A stretch of DNA of 64,000 bases. Source: Ziziphus jujuba. Taxonomy: Eukaryota; Streptophyta; Magnoliopsida; Rosales; Rhamnaceae. The notes beneath the pieces were generated by a model. The model was given only the letters and a program-made list of their open reading frames with translations, had not been told where the DNA came from and did not search any database. The translations under genes and the position numbers were made by a program. The first letter of the stretch is position 1. Each line of letters begins with the position of its first letter. Below, one piece after another: positions 49,590-62,520 of this stretch. The DNA is taken from positions 32,591,501 to 32,655,500 of the forward strand of contig NC_083383.1 in assembly GCF_031755915.1 (NCBI RefSeq), written 5' to 3'.

Positions 49590-52500
49590 AATTGATGATC
49601 ATCATCAACGGGGGTTTTTGTTTCTTAATTAGGTAACCTAATTAAACGACCTCAGACAATCCTTCTCTTTTTTCCCCTTTTTTTTTTTTGTGTTTTAGAT
49701 AAAATTAATTAAGCCTCCATGCCATCTTTGTAAAATCACGTTCTGTTTTTGTTTTCTTTGTTTTCGTTTCTTTCTTATCTTCCTTTTTATCTTTTTTTGT
49801 TTTTGTAACTCTCTTTTGTTTCTGAAAAATTAAGGCTTAATTTGATGATCATGATCATGATATATGTGGACTACTCCAACTTGATTAATTCCCTTTTTAA
49901 TTTCTTCATTCTAGGCTCGATGGGTCCAGTACTGACTGGTTAATTTTGGATTTTATTCATGAATCTAACTTTAATTATTTCAGCTAGAATTCGTAATGAA
50001 ATTTCATAGTATTAGAAGGTTTAATATTTTTTGAATTCTTTTTTTTGGAAATTTGTAATCCAAACAAATTATATCGTAGCCTTTAAATATTGATCTCTGT
50101 GGAATAATTAATTGACTCATATGTTTGGCTTTATTTTTTTTAATTAACAGAGAGGTTTTGAATACATCCTAAATCTTCAGGTTAATTAAACCGTGTAAGA
50201 AAAAAAAAATATTTATATATTTCTGTATTGTTTGCTTTTGGATCTAGATTCTATGATAGATTAAATTACTCCTAAACGCCATGAGCAATGATATAATCAA
50301 GTGGATCATGTGAAGTTAAAGAAGGGGGGAAGCTGATTAGTACTCCACTTTAATAACCTCTTTATTCTCTCCAAAAATGCTTAAATCTTAGCAGCACATA
50401 AAATATGGGCAACAGGGGTTAAATTAACACACATATATAAAAAGAAGCTTCTAATTATTTATTTCTTTTAATTTGTTTCACTTTTCATGCATTCAAATAA
50501 TTAATTATTTTGACAACTAACTAATTAAGGGTTTTTATCTGTAGGAAAATTAAGTATTTCTTGGAAATCTGTCTAAACTTTTGGTGAAATTTTTAGAATA
50601 GCTTTTACCTGCCGTGTTGTTCAATATGATATATGGAGCAAAATGTATTTTGGTACATTAATTAAATAATTAACAGCTAGATTGCTTGGATCAGAGTTTC
50701 TCTTCTGCATATTAAACTCCTTAATGTTGGTGTGATAAATTAGCTGTTAACAAATACTGGGAGAGAACTAATTGCCAAATGAAAGTCAGTCCACCACACA
50801 TTCTGCTCAACCACCAACATTTATTTATTTATTTGACAAGAAAAAGAAGATTATTATTTCCCTCCATGCACATGCATATGCATGCAATGGTGAAACTGAA
50901 GCCGAAGGCTAACAAGGTTAGTTAATATTTTGTTTAAACGACTAAAAATTTTCAATAAAATATATTTTCAAAAATATTTTGATATTGTAATGTTTCAAGT
51001 GATGATGAGTTTAATTTAGCGGATCAACTAACTTTGATGAGTTGATTGAGTATCCAACAACCAATTTCTGAACTTCAATGGGAGTGTGATCATTTTACTC
51101 TAGTTTCATTTTAATATTCATAATAGAGATAGAGATATGATGTAGTGTTTTTTAATGGCCAATCCGATGACCAAAAGCTCGTCTTCTGCTCTGTAGTGAA
51201 AATTTGGAATGAATTTATAGAGAGGGTGAAAAATTCATATATACTATCATATTTGAGAATTAGATCAAGCTATCGAGACACATTTATTGATCTGATATAT
51301 ATGTTCTTCAAGCATGCATGCTTTGTATATTATTTCCTATTATTTCTTGCCTGATATATTTAGGAAGAAAATTATATCTTGTGTATGTTAATTTATTTAT
51401 ATATTTTTGTGTATCTTCTAATATTATGTGGAACAGAGAAAGGTAAAGTTGTTAAATTAATTAAAGCTTAAAATGCTAGAAAGTGGGATTCAAATATTGA
51501 TTTCTCTTTATAGAATGAAATATATGAATATGTTGTACCTAATAAAAAATGAAAAGTGAAAAAGAAGACAAATATACATGTGTGATGGGAAATCTTGGCC
51601 GCCATCTTAATCTTTCCCAAGCTAGTGAATTTATTTATGTTCATAAATGAAAGCTGCTCGTGATGTGTATATATATATATACATGTTAAATTTACTTTAT
51701 AACAACTTACAGCTGTTAAAAAAACAATTTGATAATTTGACTTGGTATATTAAAAAATGGTCAGGTTTAAACGTGAAGGAAATGTTAAAAAAATATTAGA
51801 AAAATGATAATTAACATTTTAATAACTTAAACTTTTTGGGTTAATAACCATTTATAAGTTTTTAATTGTGTTTTCTTTCTTCTATTTTTTTCACAAATAT
51901 GTTCATCTTCTTTTAATCTTTTTTTGATATTGAGGGCTGGAAGCCTAGATGATTTGAATTTGAATTATTATTCAAAAAATAATAATGATTTTTAATACTA
52001 GACTATTCTATAAGGACAATTTTGTGATTTAATTTGATTTTTAAAGTTTTAAGTCCTGTTTGGTCATGTTTTCTATTTTTAGTTTTTAAAATATTATTTT
52101 AAAAATAAAAAATATAAAACTGTTTTTATTTATTTCATGAAAATAAAAAATGTTTGGTTTGTGATATTTGAAAATAATTTTTAAACTAAAAAACAAAAAA
52201 TATTATTTTAATATTTTTTAAATTTTATCTTTTAGATTTATTTTTCAAAATTATTTTTGAAAATTAATGGCCAAACATATTTATTTTTGTTTTAAAAATA
52301 TATATATATATATATATATTTTTTTTTTTTTTGTAGAACAGAAAACTACTTTAAAATCTATTAACCATTTTAAACCATATTTATGGAGAATGATATAAAC
52401 ATAATGACAAATCCAAAATGGTATAAATATAATGACAAATCCATAGGTCTTTTTGCTAGATTTTCAGCGTCATAATTGACGATAGTAATCATATATATAG

Positions 52501-52607
52501 CATGCGTTTTCTTAGATTATATGGAAATTTTAATTTTTATTATGATGATTTTTTTTATTTACTTTTTTGGGAAAGAAAGTTGGTATAATACCGATGAAAT
52601 AAAATAT
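49590..52607. other. AT-rich intergenic DNA
   Basis: No gene seen. The start holds the AHL 3' UTR. A near-tandem duplication (ATAATGACAAATCCA twice with flanks) lies at about 52390-52445, and (AT)n tracts at 51665 and 52300. Confidence 0.65.
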
Positions 52608-53090
52608 AAATGCTTTTGCTTTTTTGTTAAATCAATTTTACTGGAAAAAAGAATTCTAAATTCAAATATATATTATTAAATCAGGCCACCTAGCTATGTG
52701 AATGTGACCTTGTCAATTTTATCAAAGGATAAAAGGATAAAACGCAGTTAGTATTTTATTTTCACAATATTTCATTTTAAGTGTTGTAAAAAAAATTTGA
52801 ATTTAATACCTTTTTTATTTTCAAAATACTAAATTTTAATTCAAATCCGTTAATTTCTAACAGAAACCATGAAAATGGTAACCTGCATCCACAAAATTAA
52901 TTTTCTTTTTTTTTCCATATTTTTTATTTAAAATTTAAAAAAAAAATTGTTAAAAGCCCAAACGCATAGTTTTGAAAACCCTTCATCTTCTTTTCCTTCT
53001 TCCTCCTCTACTCAACCAGGCAAAATGAAATTTACTTTGAATTCGATGCTCAATTAATTCATTTCAAGTCAAACCACCACCAACAACCCC

Positions 53091-53121
<31 letters not shown>

Positions 53122-54020
53122 AAAAAAAAAATCTGAGGTTGAATCTCTGAGTTGCAAAAATTAAATAGAAAGCTTCCAATTTCAACATCTTAAACGCATC
53201 CGATCACCACATTCCAAAACACCTCATATACAAAATCAACATCATCCTCTACTGTCTTTTTTTATATCATGCATCCTGAAGAAAACAAGTAAACCTAAAA
53301 AAAAATACCTATAAAAATTCCTCCTTTTTCAAACACCCAGTTGGGGAAAAAAAAAAAAAAATTTGGTGAACTGTTAGAGGCATGAGGGGCAGAAACTGGT
53401 GAACTGCTCTTCTGGATATCAGTTGCAGGAGGTGGATGGATGATGGGGCTAAGGAGGTTGCAGAGGCAGAGTTGGAAGCGATGGTGGAGGTGGAGGAGCT
53501 TGAGCTTCCCATCAGACGGGGTGTGAACTGCCCTCTCTCCTACTAATCTTTCTGAGAAAAATGAAAGCTTTTTAAAATTACGGGGTTTGGAATCTGGATT
53601 AGAGAAAGTCAAAGAAAATCGAGATTAAGAAAGAGAAATTGAAAGGAAGAATTGAAGTTTGGTTTGACGTAGTTAGATAAGAGAGGGCTTGAGGAGATGA
53701 GCAATGGATGAAGAAGAAAGAAGTAGAAGATTAGGGTTTTCAAAATTGTGCGTTTGGGTTTTCAACAATTTTTTTAATTTTAAATAAAAAATTTGGAAAA
53801 AAAAATTTAATTTTGAGATCACGTGAGCACGTAACCATTTTCACGGTTTCTCTTACAAATTAACGGATTTTGATAAAAATCTAATATTTGAAAATAAAAT
53901 GGTCTTAAATGCTTTTGCTTTTTTGTTAAATCAATTATATTGAAAAAATTTCTAATTCAAATATATATTATTAATTCAAGCTCCCTACCTATGTTATGTG
54001 ATATTGTCAATTTTATCAAA
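52608..54020. mobile_element. Foldback structure flanked by 115-bp direct repeats
   Basis: Outer direct repeats: 52608-52726 and 53907-54020 both begin AAATGCTTTTGCTTTTTTGT and continue through TTCAAATATATATTATTAA to TTGTCAATTTTATCAAA, with scattered differences. Between them lie two long inverted arms. The left arm (about 52785-53000) runs through AAATCCGTTAATTT, AGAAACC, TGAAAATGGTAAC, AAAGCCCAAACGCA and TTTTGAAAACCC. The right arm (about 53700-53900) is its reverse complement with differences. The centre contains C26 followed by A19 and no convincing gene; the 105-codon minus-strand ORF at 53295-53612 has no domain. This could be a MULE-like or foldback transposon, with the direct repeats as a separate duplication. 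Confidence 0.6.
53087..53131 (+). repeat. C26 run followed by A19
   Basis: About 26 C then 19 A in direct succession. Likely variable in length and prone to sequencing error. Confidence 0.9.
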
Positions 54021-55360
54021 TTATATAATTGATGAAGTTATAAATTTTTCAAAAAAAAAAAAAAAACAACAAATTGAGACATGACCAAATAAAAGTACAA
54101 AATATTTATTTTTTATAAATTTATATCTAAAGTGAATCATACATTTAAATATAAAATTCCTTAAGCTAGCTGGACCGTAATATAGTTATTATTATTTTTT
54201 TGTTCTTGTAGTTATTTTAGTGGATTTTATATTAATTATTTTATCTTAAATTTATTATACATAAATTGGTCCATATCCTTACTTACCAAACAAAAAGAAA
54301 AACTTGTCGATTTCCTTATTAATTAATAATTTGTTTAGTCTATCAATATATATATATATATATATATGTGTGTGTATGTGTGTACGTTACATGTACTTTA
54401 GTTATTTTTAGTTAATTGTTAATGTTAGTTGATTTTTATTGTTAGTTAATTTCTATATTAATATTTTTTTATTATTTTTTTCTGAGACTTTCTCTTAATA
54501 TATACATTTTCACATGGCATAAAAAAAATAAAAAATTAAAAAAAATTAAAAAAAAAACGAAAATGAAAAAGTAAACGTATGGAAAAAAATATCTATTAAT
54601 ATATATTAATTAATTTCGCCATATATAGCTTCAATGACATAGACGCGCCATATATATATTTTTACTGAATGAGATGGACGAGTTATAAATATGTTACAAT
54701 AATTTTATATTCTCCATTATGTCTTTAATTCGGACTCACCTTTTTAGTGACTTTAGGTACGCTAACAAATCTTCACATTACACGGAAGCATTTGTCATAT
54801 CTTTTTGAAGTTATATAATTCTCATAAAAATATTTAATGATGTATATACATCATGCTTCAAACTTTATATATATATATATATATATATGGTTTAATTATC
54901 CGTTCGGTGGTTGAGAATTAATTAAAAGAAAATTTAGGAAATAAAAACGACAAATTTAATAAATTAGGAATAAGAAAGACTTATCTAGTGATTATTAATC
55001 GGTAACATATAACTCATGGTTTTTCTGTAGCAATAACTAAAAAGTAACAACACTATATATTTAAAAAGAAGCATTTGTATATAGGAAATAAATATATATG
55101 CTTTGCATGGATGTCGGAAAACACAAGCACACATGAAACACAAGCATATATATGTGTATGGAGGGATCAATCTAATAGTAAAGTTATTATTTCAAATATT
55201 TTCTTTTATAATAATTTCAAATTCAAATCCTCATATCCACATAATACATATATATATATATATATATATTAAATTATTTGAATAATTCCATGTCAAACTT
55301 AATTTGTATATGCATGATTTTGGGCATATGAAATACTCAAAACAAGCAGTACTTATTAGT
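54021..55360. other. AT-rich intergenic DNA
   Basis: No gene. (AT)n and (GT)n runs at 54348-54383, 54868-54888 and 55246-55270. Confidence 0.65.
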
Positions 55361-56658
55361 CTATACTACACAACAAGCATTTGGATTTTCATCACTAAAT
55401 AATTGGGGAGCATAGACATAGTGAACAAAATATGGGGCATTGCTGTCTTTGGCCTTGACTTCCACTACCTTTGTCTCCTCCTTATTTATTTCAACAATCT
55501 TGGCTGATTCACTCGTACTAGTACTAGATTTTCCTTCTTTTTCTTTGTCTTTCTTTTCATCCTTTTCCCCTTTATCCTTGTCTTTCTTTTCATCCTTTTC
55601 CCCTTTATCCATGTCTTTCTTTTCATCCTTTTTGTCTGGTTTTGAGGCTATAATCTCTGCGTGTTTGTGCACTTTTTTCCGAAGCAAGTTTATGAGTTTT
55701 TCAGGCTCAATTGTTCCATCCACCGTTAGAGTTTGGGCTTTCATGTCAGTTTTAACACTGTAAATATCTGCCAATATTATAGGCTTATTAATTATAATTA
55801 ATTAATGAACCCCCCAAAATTATTTATTTTTAATGAATTTCCAAACATCTTTGACACTAGCTACTGATCACTAATGTTGTAATTCTTATATAATACCTTT
55901 TCGCTTTAGCAACTTCTTTTTTAGGTCTTTCTCACATTGTTCGCAGTGCATATGAACCTTCACCGATGTTGTCCGAGAAATTTCCTTTGATATATCATAA
56001 AATAATAGGAGTCAGACTTTACAAACTTTATTTTCTTGAATAACATAATATACGAGTTGTTAATTCAATTCATTAATCAGAGTAGTCTTTGTATTATATA
56101 TATTCTTCGGAACTAAGACTAATACATTGATTAATTACAAACTAATTAAAATAGAAAGTTTAAATTGTATTACAATATTATATAATTAAAATTAGGATCA
56201 GTTCCAATAATTAATAAGACTACATTATATATGATTAAACAAATATATATATATATATATATAGTCAATATATATAGGCTAATATAAAGCAAAAAAGTTA
56301 GTTAATAGAAATATGGTGCACATATACGGTTTATGAATTAATTAAACTCTAATATTATTCTTGGATGACTAAAAAAGATCCTAAATTAATGGTGTGCATC
56401 CATGAGGCTTGCCTGGGAATTTCATGACAAGAAAGAAGATAAGATAATTAATTCGAAAATGGGTAATAAATTACATCCCGAGACACCACCTAGCACATGT
56501 ATACCATTTCCCTCCAAACAAAAAGACATTTATTTTTTAATCCAAATTAATTAATAACAGCCTGCGGTTTCACTGTTTCCCTTCTAATTAATTTCATTCA
56601 AGGGATGCAAGCAAAAGATGCATACAATATATACACAAATTTCCATGCAGGCATATAG

Positions 56659-56689
<31 letters not shown>

Positions 56690-57384
56690 CTATTAAAGGT
56701 TTTTTTTTTTATTTATGAATTTGTATTATTAAATAAAAATAGAAATCAATATATAATTAATAAGTACGAAAACTCACTTGTTTGGTTTCCTTAGGTTTTT
56801 GGTCTACTTTGGAAGTATCTTTTTCCTTTATCTGGATTTTGGGTGATATCAACTCAGTCTTCTTCTTACTCAATCTCTCTATTTGTTTATGAATTTTAAT
56901 GGGGTCGAAAATTCCTTTTGCCCTAATTTCACCTTTCTCCATATCAACCTCCACATTCTGAACCCCTGTTAATAATTAAATAATGCTTCATATATAAAAA
57001 AAATATAAAAACAAAGAACCAAATCTCCATAAATAGCTCCTAGCTTTCCATGTAAAATAAAGAAAAATTTAAGCTATATATCTCAAAATTAAAGAAAAAT
57101 ATAAATTGGATGAATTTATATATATATATATATATATATATAGTGTAGGTTTTACCTTGGGTTCTCATAAGAGGCTTCTTGATATCGCGTGCACATTTCT
57201 GGCAATGCATGTTTACTTTGTAAACAGCATTGATTATCCCATCCTTCTTCTCTTTCTCTTTCTCTTTCTCTTTCTCTTTGATTCCTTCTTTTGCTGTGTC
57301 TTTCCCTTCTTCTTTCTCTTTGCCTCCTTCTTTCGCCGTGTCTTTCTCTTGCTCTTTCTGTTTACTTTCACCTTTTGAAGCCAT
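55361..57384 (-). CDS. Heavy-metal-associated isoprenylated plant protein (HIPP), two HMA domains
   Basis: Four minus-strand exons: 57384-57156, 56965-56778, 55984-55897, 55767-55361. Frames join cleanly to 303 aa. After a Lys/Glu-rich N-terminus, the first HMA domain carries MHCQKC (C61, C64) and continues into exon 2 (VQNVEVDMEKGEIRAKGIFD). The second carries MHCEQC (C153, C156) with DIYSVKTDMKAQTLTVDGTI in exon 4. The MxCxxC pair binds soft metals such as Cu, Zn or Cd. Exon 4 then has three near-identical DEKKDxDKGEK units and ends NACCVV, a CaaX box (CCVV) for farnesylation, which places the protein at membranes. Plant HIPPs act in metal homeostasis, detoxification and stress responses. 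One degenerate A-rich and one (AT)n repeat occupy the introns. Confidence 0.92.
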
Positions 57385-58560
57385 TTTAGCAGCAGATTAA
57401 GCTATTCCTACCTAGCCTGGAGCTTCATAAGCATGCAAAATGATTAAATGTTGGAGAATTTGCAGACACAAAAAACAATTAAAAACTATGTGAGTTGATC
57501 AGGGGACTTTAATTAGCAAAATCCCCAACTTATAATATGCAAGATGTACAAGGCATGCATTGTGTTGGTGGGACTTTGTAATGAGGGTAGGTCGCCAACT
57601 TTTGTTAAATTCTTGTGAAATTCCTTATGATACGTTATGACATTTTTCTTTTTCTAGTGGCAGATCATCTAATAATGACTGCCTTCGCATGTTTGACAAA
57701 ACCGCAAACGTTAGTTTTATCGCTATACTTAATTCCTTTTTTTAATACCTTAATTATAAATTAAATGTTTAATGTTCTTTTTTATTTATTTATTTTTTTA
57801 AAAAACAGTTCAACTAATTACTGACTTGGTACGGTTAAAAACATTTTAAGACACATTCTGAAGAAGTTAAGTAGGACAAAAGTTTATGCACATCAATGCT
57901 GTGGTGATGAACCTCAGCACAATAATAACAATAATTAAATTTGGGGGTGTACCTGAATGCTCATTTTCGTTCTTTTAATTTTTTTTGGTTCCAAATTAGT
58001 AAACATGTCCTTTTGGATGTCGATAATCAATATCTAGGATAGAAATCAGTTAACATTTTATTCTAATAACGAAAAAAACAAAAAAAAAAAAAAGGAAAAA
58101 GAAAAAAGAACATTTTAATTAGTCTAAGGTTGATCTTCTTACGCTCGTAGAACACGGGTTTGGGCTCGTCCTTATTAAATGCCCAACTCCATTCATGGAT
58201 CTAGTGTAGATTGAGCCCAACGTGTCAACCTTTGTACGAGTGATAACGTCCAAAGTCATATAGTTTCAACGGATCTTGGGTTTTTTCAACCCTTATTACG
58301 ACAGTTATCTGGCCCAATGATCTTCAACTAGCTTCTTTAATATCAATTCCCTCTTCTATACCCTTGAGAAGCATTAATCAAATTTCTCAAAAGAAAAAAA
58401 GAAAAAAAAAAAAGAATAATATATAACATCAAAAATAAATGCTTGTTTGGTAACCGATATGTTTTTCCATTTTTGTTTGTTTATTTATTTTTCTTAAAAA
58501 CTTTTGTTTATTTGTGTATAATTTTGGCATGTAGTTTAAATGATACTTATACTTCTCAGT
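57385..58560. other. Intergenic upstream of the HIPP gene
   Basis: No gene seen. The first few hundred bases are the HIPP upstream region. Segment 58130-58340 is less AT-rich, with no recognisable feature. Confidence 0.5.
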
Positions 58561-59900
58561 TGATTACATATTTAAAAAAATTAAAGGAAAAAAAATTAAA
58601 AAAAAATTGCCATACTAAAAACTATTTCAAATTATTTTTAAAATGAAAATGAGATTAAAGTTTTAAATATCAAAATTTTTTAAAAAATTTTCTCAAAATT
58701 TTAAATTTTTTTTAAAATATCAAAATAAAATTTAAGTTTCAAATAGAAATAAATAAAATTTCCATATTATTTATTAAAATTTTTAAAATTTTGCTAAAAT
58801 TTCTATGGAAATTTCCGTTAAAATATCCACATTAAGTCTTTTACAATTTAGTTAAAAAATACATAATATTTATCGAAATTTCATAAAAATTTTTGAAATT
58901 TCCATAAAAATTTTAAAAATATCTATAAAATTTTTTATTAAAAAATTCAAAAATATTATTGATGTTTAGTAAATTATTTTACCAAGTTAACCTTAGTGAT
59001 AGTTTTTTTTTAAAACCTTTTAATTGTTTTTTAAATATTTAATGATATAAATAAAACGAAGTGAATTGAATTCAATACTCTTGATAAGTTCTATTCATTG
59101 ATACAATATATATATATATATATATACTTGCTATACATTTTGTATAAGACAAATTCAGTAGATTTTTATAATTACAAGTTAATAATTAATTGTATAAGAA
59201 TGAAAAAAAAATATCATAAAATAATAACATGAAAATACAATATTATATAGAATTGATATTGATAACATTTAAATTAATAACATTAAGTAAATAAAAATAA
59301 AAAGATAATAGAATATATTATCTTAAATATCAAGGACAATTATACTTAATACAAAGTTTTTATGGTTAACATATTAATAATTACATAAAAAAATTATTAA
59401 GGAGATATATCTTTTAATAATTACTTTTTATATTTTACATCTCAAAATAAGAACGAGAAAGAAACCAAATAATTTTCAATTATCTAAGAGTTCTATAATT
59501 ATTAAGATGATATTTATGAAATATAATTTAATTGTAATGGTTGTTTATTTTAATTAATAAACAATTAATCAAATATATACTTTTAATTGTTTATTTTTAT
59601 CAATAATAGTTTATTTATAATTTTTACCGTTTACTATAAATTAAATTGATTAAAAGAAATATAATACCTATTCACTATTTTTGCAATTTTTATAATTAAT
59701 TATTCAAATAAACTAATGCTAAAATTTCAATAAAAATTTTTATTTTTTAAAATAAATTTTTTTTATCTTTTATAAATTTTTATTAATATTCGATATTTTT
59801 CGATATTTTTCGATATTTTCATAAAAATTTTCATATTTCAAATCTTCAATGTTCCGTTAATATTGAAATTTTAAACTTTCAATGAGATTCATTTTGAAAA
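58561..59900. repeat. Very AT-rich degenerate repeat region
   Basis: Contains many variants of AAATTTCCATAAAAATTT (about 58750-58930). At 59795-59820 it has three tandem copies of a CGATATTTTT unit, echoing the CGATAT sequences at the ends of 37923-42362. It may be an old relative of that element. (AT)n at 59107-59126. Confidence 0.4.
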
Positions 59901-60113
59901 TGTATTTTGTTTGCTATTATAACAATTAAAAAAAAAGATACATACAAAATTGAAAACATAAATGTTACATATAACTTAATTAATTGATGCACAATTTTTA
60001 TTCCAAAAAAAAAAAAAAGGGTGCAGGATTATCACTAAAACAGAAAATTTAATATCTCACAATTATCAATAAAATGCGAAATTTTATTATATCTCGCACC
60101 TTTTATATAAATA

Positions 60114-60145
<32 letters not shown>

Positions 60146-60652
60146 AAGTTTCTTAAATGATCATCATTAGTATCGTTCTGGCAATGTTTACTTTCTAACC
60201 ACGTTTTTTCCTTTTCCGTATAATCCTTTTATAAGGTGGTAAAAAATGAAAAATGACAAATTGACATTTAAATTTAATTTATTTATTTGCTCCGGCTTTG
60301 TTATTTGTTGGTTAATTACTTGTTTAATACATCAAAAAAAAAAAAAAAAGATTTAAAATTAATTTGATACTGTATCCTGCTTATACTTTTTACCTAAATT
60401 GAATTCAACATCAGAAGTGCATCTGTGAAAAAAGAACATGTAATTTGACCATAATATTGCGCAAAGATAACCATTAACCAATTAAGATGAACTCAGACGA
60501 AAACTAAATTAAAAAGGAACAAATAAATCAAAGCACAAATAATTCATTCTTGCGCCTAAGAACCATTGTCCTAATTTTTTCATAAATTATAACAGCAGCT
60601 CCATTAACAAAAAGCCATATGGCCAACACCCTCAGCAAGGTTAATTTCCTCT
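59901..60652. other. Intergenic
   Basis: No gene seen; (AT)n plus T run at 60110-60145 and A runs at 60006 and 60333. Confidence 0.5.
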
Positions 60653-61216
60653 TTAATTAACATGTTGACGAGCTCTTAGAATCTGTAACTTTGTCCTCAA
60701 CCTTTGAGGAGGAGGAGGAGGAGGAGGAGGTGTACGCATGATCTTCTTGAGCGACTCAATCTTCTCCCCAATTTCCATAATATTTTTCTCAACCAACTTT
60801 CCCAATTCATTCAACTCCACATTGGTCATGGCTTTTATCAATTTGTCTCCAGCCAAGCTCTGATACATCATCTGTTCGATTTCCTTCTCGTGGTTCTCCT
60901 TGTGTTGCTTCTTCAATTGCTCCTCCATTTTCTCTATATTTTTCCTCAGATAGCTTTCTTGGCTCATCATGTTTTTGCTTTGATCCGACTCCGGCATCTT
61001 CCTGAACCTTGCTAGTGTTTTATGGACTCCCATGGTTGATGGCCATACCTCAGGTTTTTTCTCATAAGGGCTGCAAATAATTGTGCAAGTCTCTATTCCA
61101 CACAGTATGCTCAGCTCACTCAACTTCTTCATTAGCCCTTTCTTCCTCTTCTTGAAGGTGGCTTTCCTTGCAACATCGTTTTTTATGTATGCAAGCTTCA
61201 CTTTCTTTCTTGTCAT
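60653..61216 (-). CDS. Type I MADS-box factor, M-gamma group (AGL80-like)
   Basis: A single-exon ORF of 187 aa. It begins MTRKKVKLAYIKNDVARKAT then FKKRKKGLMKKLSELSILCG and IETCTIICSPYE. The TRKKVKLA start with xRKxTFKKRKKGLxKK and the LSxLCGIExCxIIxSPY block are the M-gamma signature of the AGL80/PHERES type. VWPS..GV..TLARFRKMPE, just after the MADS domain, is also typical. A Lys/Glu-rich coiled-coil stretch follows (about 95-160), then a poly-Pro run coded by (GGA)n at 60707-60729. M-gamma proteins pair with M-alpha proteins in central cell and endosperm development. A TATA-like CTATATAG sits at 61271-61278, about 55-60 bp upstream of the ATG. Confidence 0.9.
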   Translation of the reverse strand: MTRKKVKLAYIKNDVARKATFKKRKKGLMKKLSELSILCGIETCTIICSPYEKKPEVWPSTMGVHKTLARFRKMPESDQSKNMMSQESYLRKNIEKMEEQLKKQHKENHEKEIEQMMYQSLAGDKLIKAMTNVELNELGKLVEKNIMEIGEKIESLKKIMRTPPPPPPPPQRLRTKLQILRARQHVN

Positions 61217-61270
61217 GGGTAGGTACTAGAGAGAAAATCAAAGAGATATAGATATATGTATTTGTCAACT

Positions 61271-61278
61271 CTATATAG
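61271..61278 (-). promoter_or_regulatory. TATA-like site of the M-gamma MADS gene
   Basis: CTATATAG in AACTCTATATAGTGTG, about 55-60 bp upstream of the start codon on the minus strand. Inferred from sequence and position only. Confidence 0.4.
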
Positions 61279-61930
61279 TGTGGAATTTTCTTGCCTCAAG
61301 ATATATACATATATATATATTGAGATGTGGAGGGTTTGGTTCATTAGTAATTCATATGATTTTAACATTTAATATGATTTTAAGCAAATGAGAATGCATT
61401 CAATGGCATATGAAAGTATTAAAAGCATTAATTGCAAGAAATCTGGCTGGTAATAAATGCTTAGGATATAGACTAGCTGAATTTGAAGGACTTTTTGGCA
61501 ATATGAATTTATATGTATATATTTACCAACATGAATAATGAAAATAGTTGTATGGTACGAGTCACGAGGTTGCTCACGGCGCATGTGGTCAGGCAGCCTT
61601 ACATTGGAGGGCAACCCTTTTGGCCCTCCACCGATGGATGTTGTCCATGTGGATGATCAAAAGCTCATTGTGTTGATGGACAGAAGAGTTCCACCTAAAA
61701 ATTTACCTAATTAAGTTGCCTTCAGAGGTGATATGTGACTTTTGGTATGTGACAGCGAAAAAATGTCAAAAGAAAATCATTTGCTCAATTTATTAACTAT
61801 TAGTCATTCTTTATAAATGGTAGCTTGGTTTTAACTTTCAAAAATTTTGAAAATTCCATTTAAGTGGCAAGTAGTATAAAGTTGGCACAATATGTTATAG
61901 CTGACCAAGACCATATATATATGGAAATTT
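61279..61930. other. Intergenic
   Basis: No gene recognised. A patch at 61545-61690 is less AT-rich with no clear domain. Confidence 0.5.
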
Positions 61931-62074
61931 TATGGTGAAGACGGTTCGCATAAGGACCGCAGTATTAGTGACGGTTTTTCATACTATTAATGACGGTTTT
62001 TTAGAAAATCGTCACCAATACTATGAAAAACTATTACCAATACTGTGGTGCATATGAGGATCGTCCGTACCATA
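61931..62074. mobile_element. Foldback MITE, 144 bp
   Basis: Two arms pair almost throughout. The left arm starts TATGGTGAAGACGGT and reads on through GTATTAGTGACGGTTTTTC and TATTAATGACGG. The right arm, reverse-complemented, reads TATGGTACGGACGAT, GTATTGGTAATAGTTTTTC and TATTGGTGACGA. The turn is at TTTTTTAGAAAAT near 61995-62007. No coding capacity. The family cannot be fixed because no target duplication is clear in the AT-rich flanks. Confidence 0.8.
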
Positions 62075-62520
62075 GACGGACTACATATATATATACACCA
62101 TATATATATATATATATATATATATTAAATTGTCAGGTGAGATGTTCTTCGTAGATAATTCTGATGATTATATAATTTACTCGTGCCCAATAAATCTCAA
62201 ATGCAGTAAAAACATAAATAAATAAATAAATAAATAAATGTATGAAAAAAATAGTCAACGAGTAAAGAAATTAAGATGCTAGAAAAAGTCCATTATCATA
62301 TCAAAGCCTACTCATTCTCATCACTACATCATGGTGAAAAGCAAATTTGATATATAATTGTTACAAACATAGACATTGAAGCCCCCAAATATATAGCTAG
62401 GTGAATTAATTAACACACATAAAAAAAAAATAAAAAAACAGAAACTTTAACAAGAAATGAAGTGAAAAACAAGAGTGAATAGAGCAGGCAAAAATAGCAA
62501 TGGAGAAATGGGAAATTAAA
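62075..62520. other. Intergenic, 3' of the LEA gene
   Basis: (AT)n at 62100-62125 and (AAAT)n at 62214-62240; no gene. Confidence 0.6.

Noticed and set aside
62220..62240. Short direct repeats (AAAT)n considered as a CRISPR-like or satellite array
   Set aside because: Simple tetranucleotide microsatellite; no spacers. No CRISPR array is expected or seen in this plant DNA.
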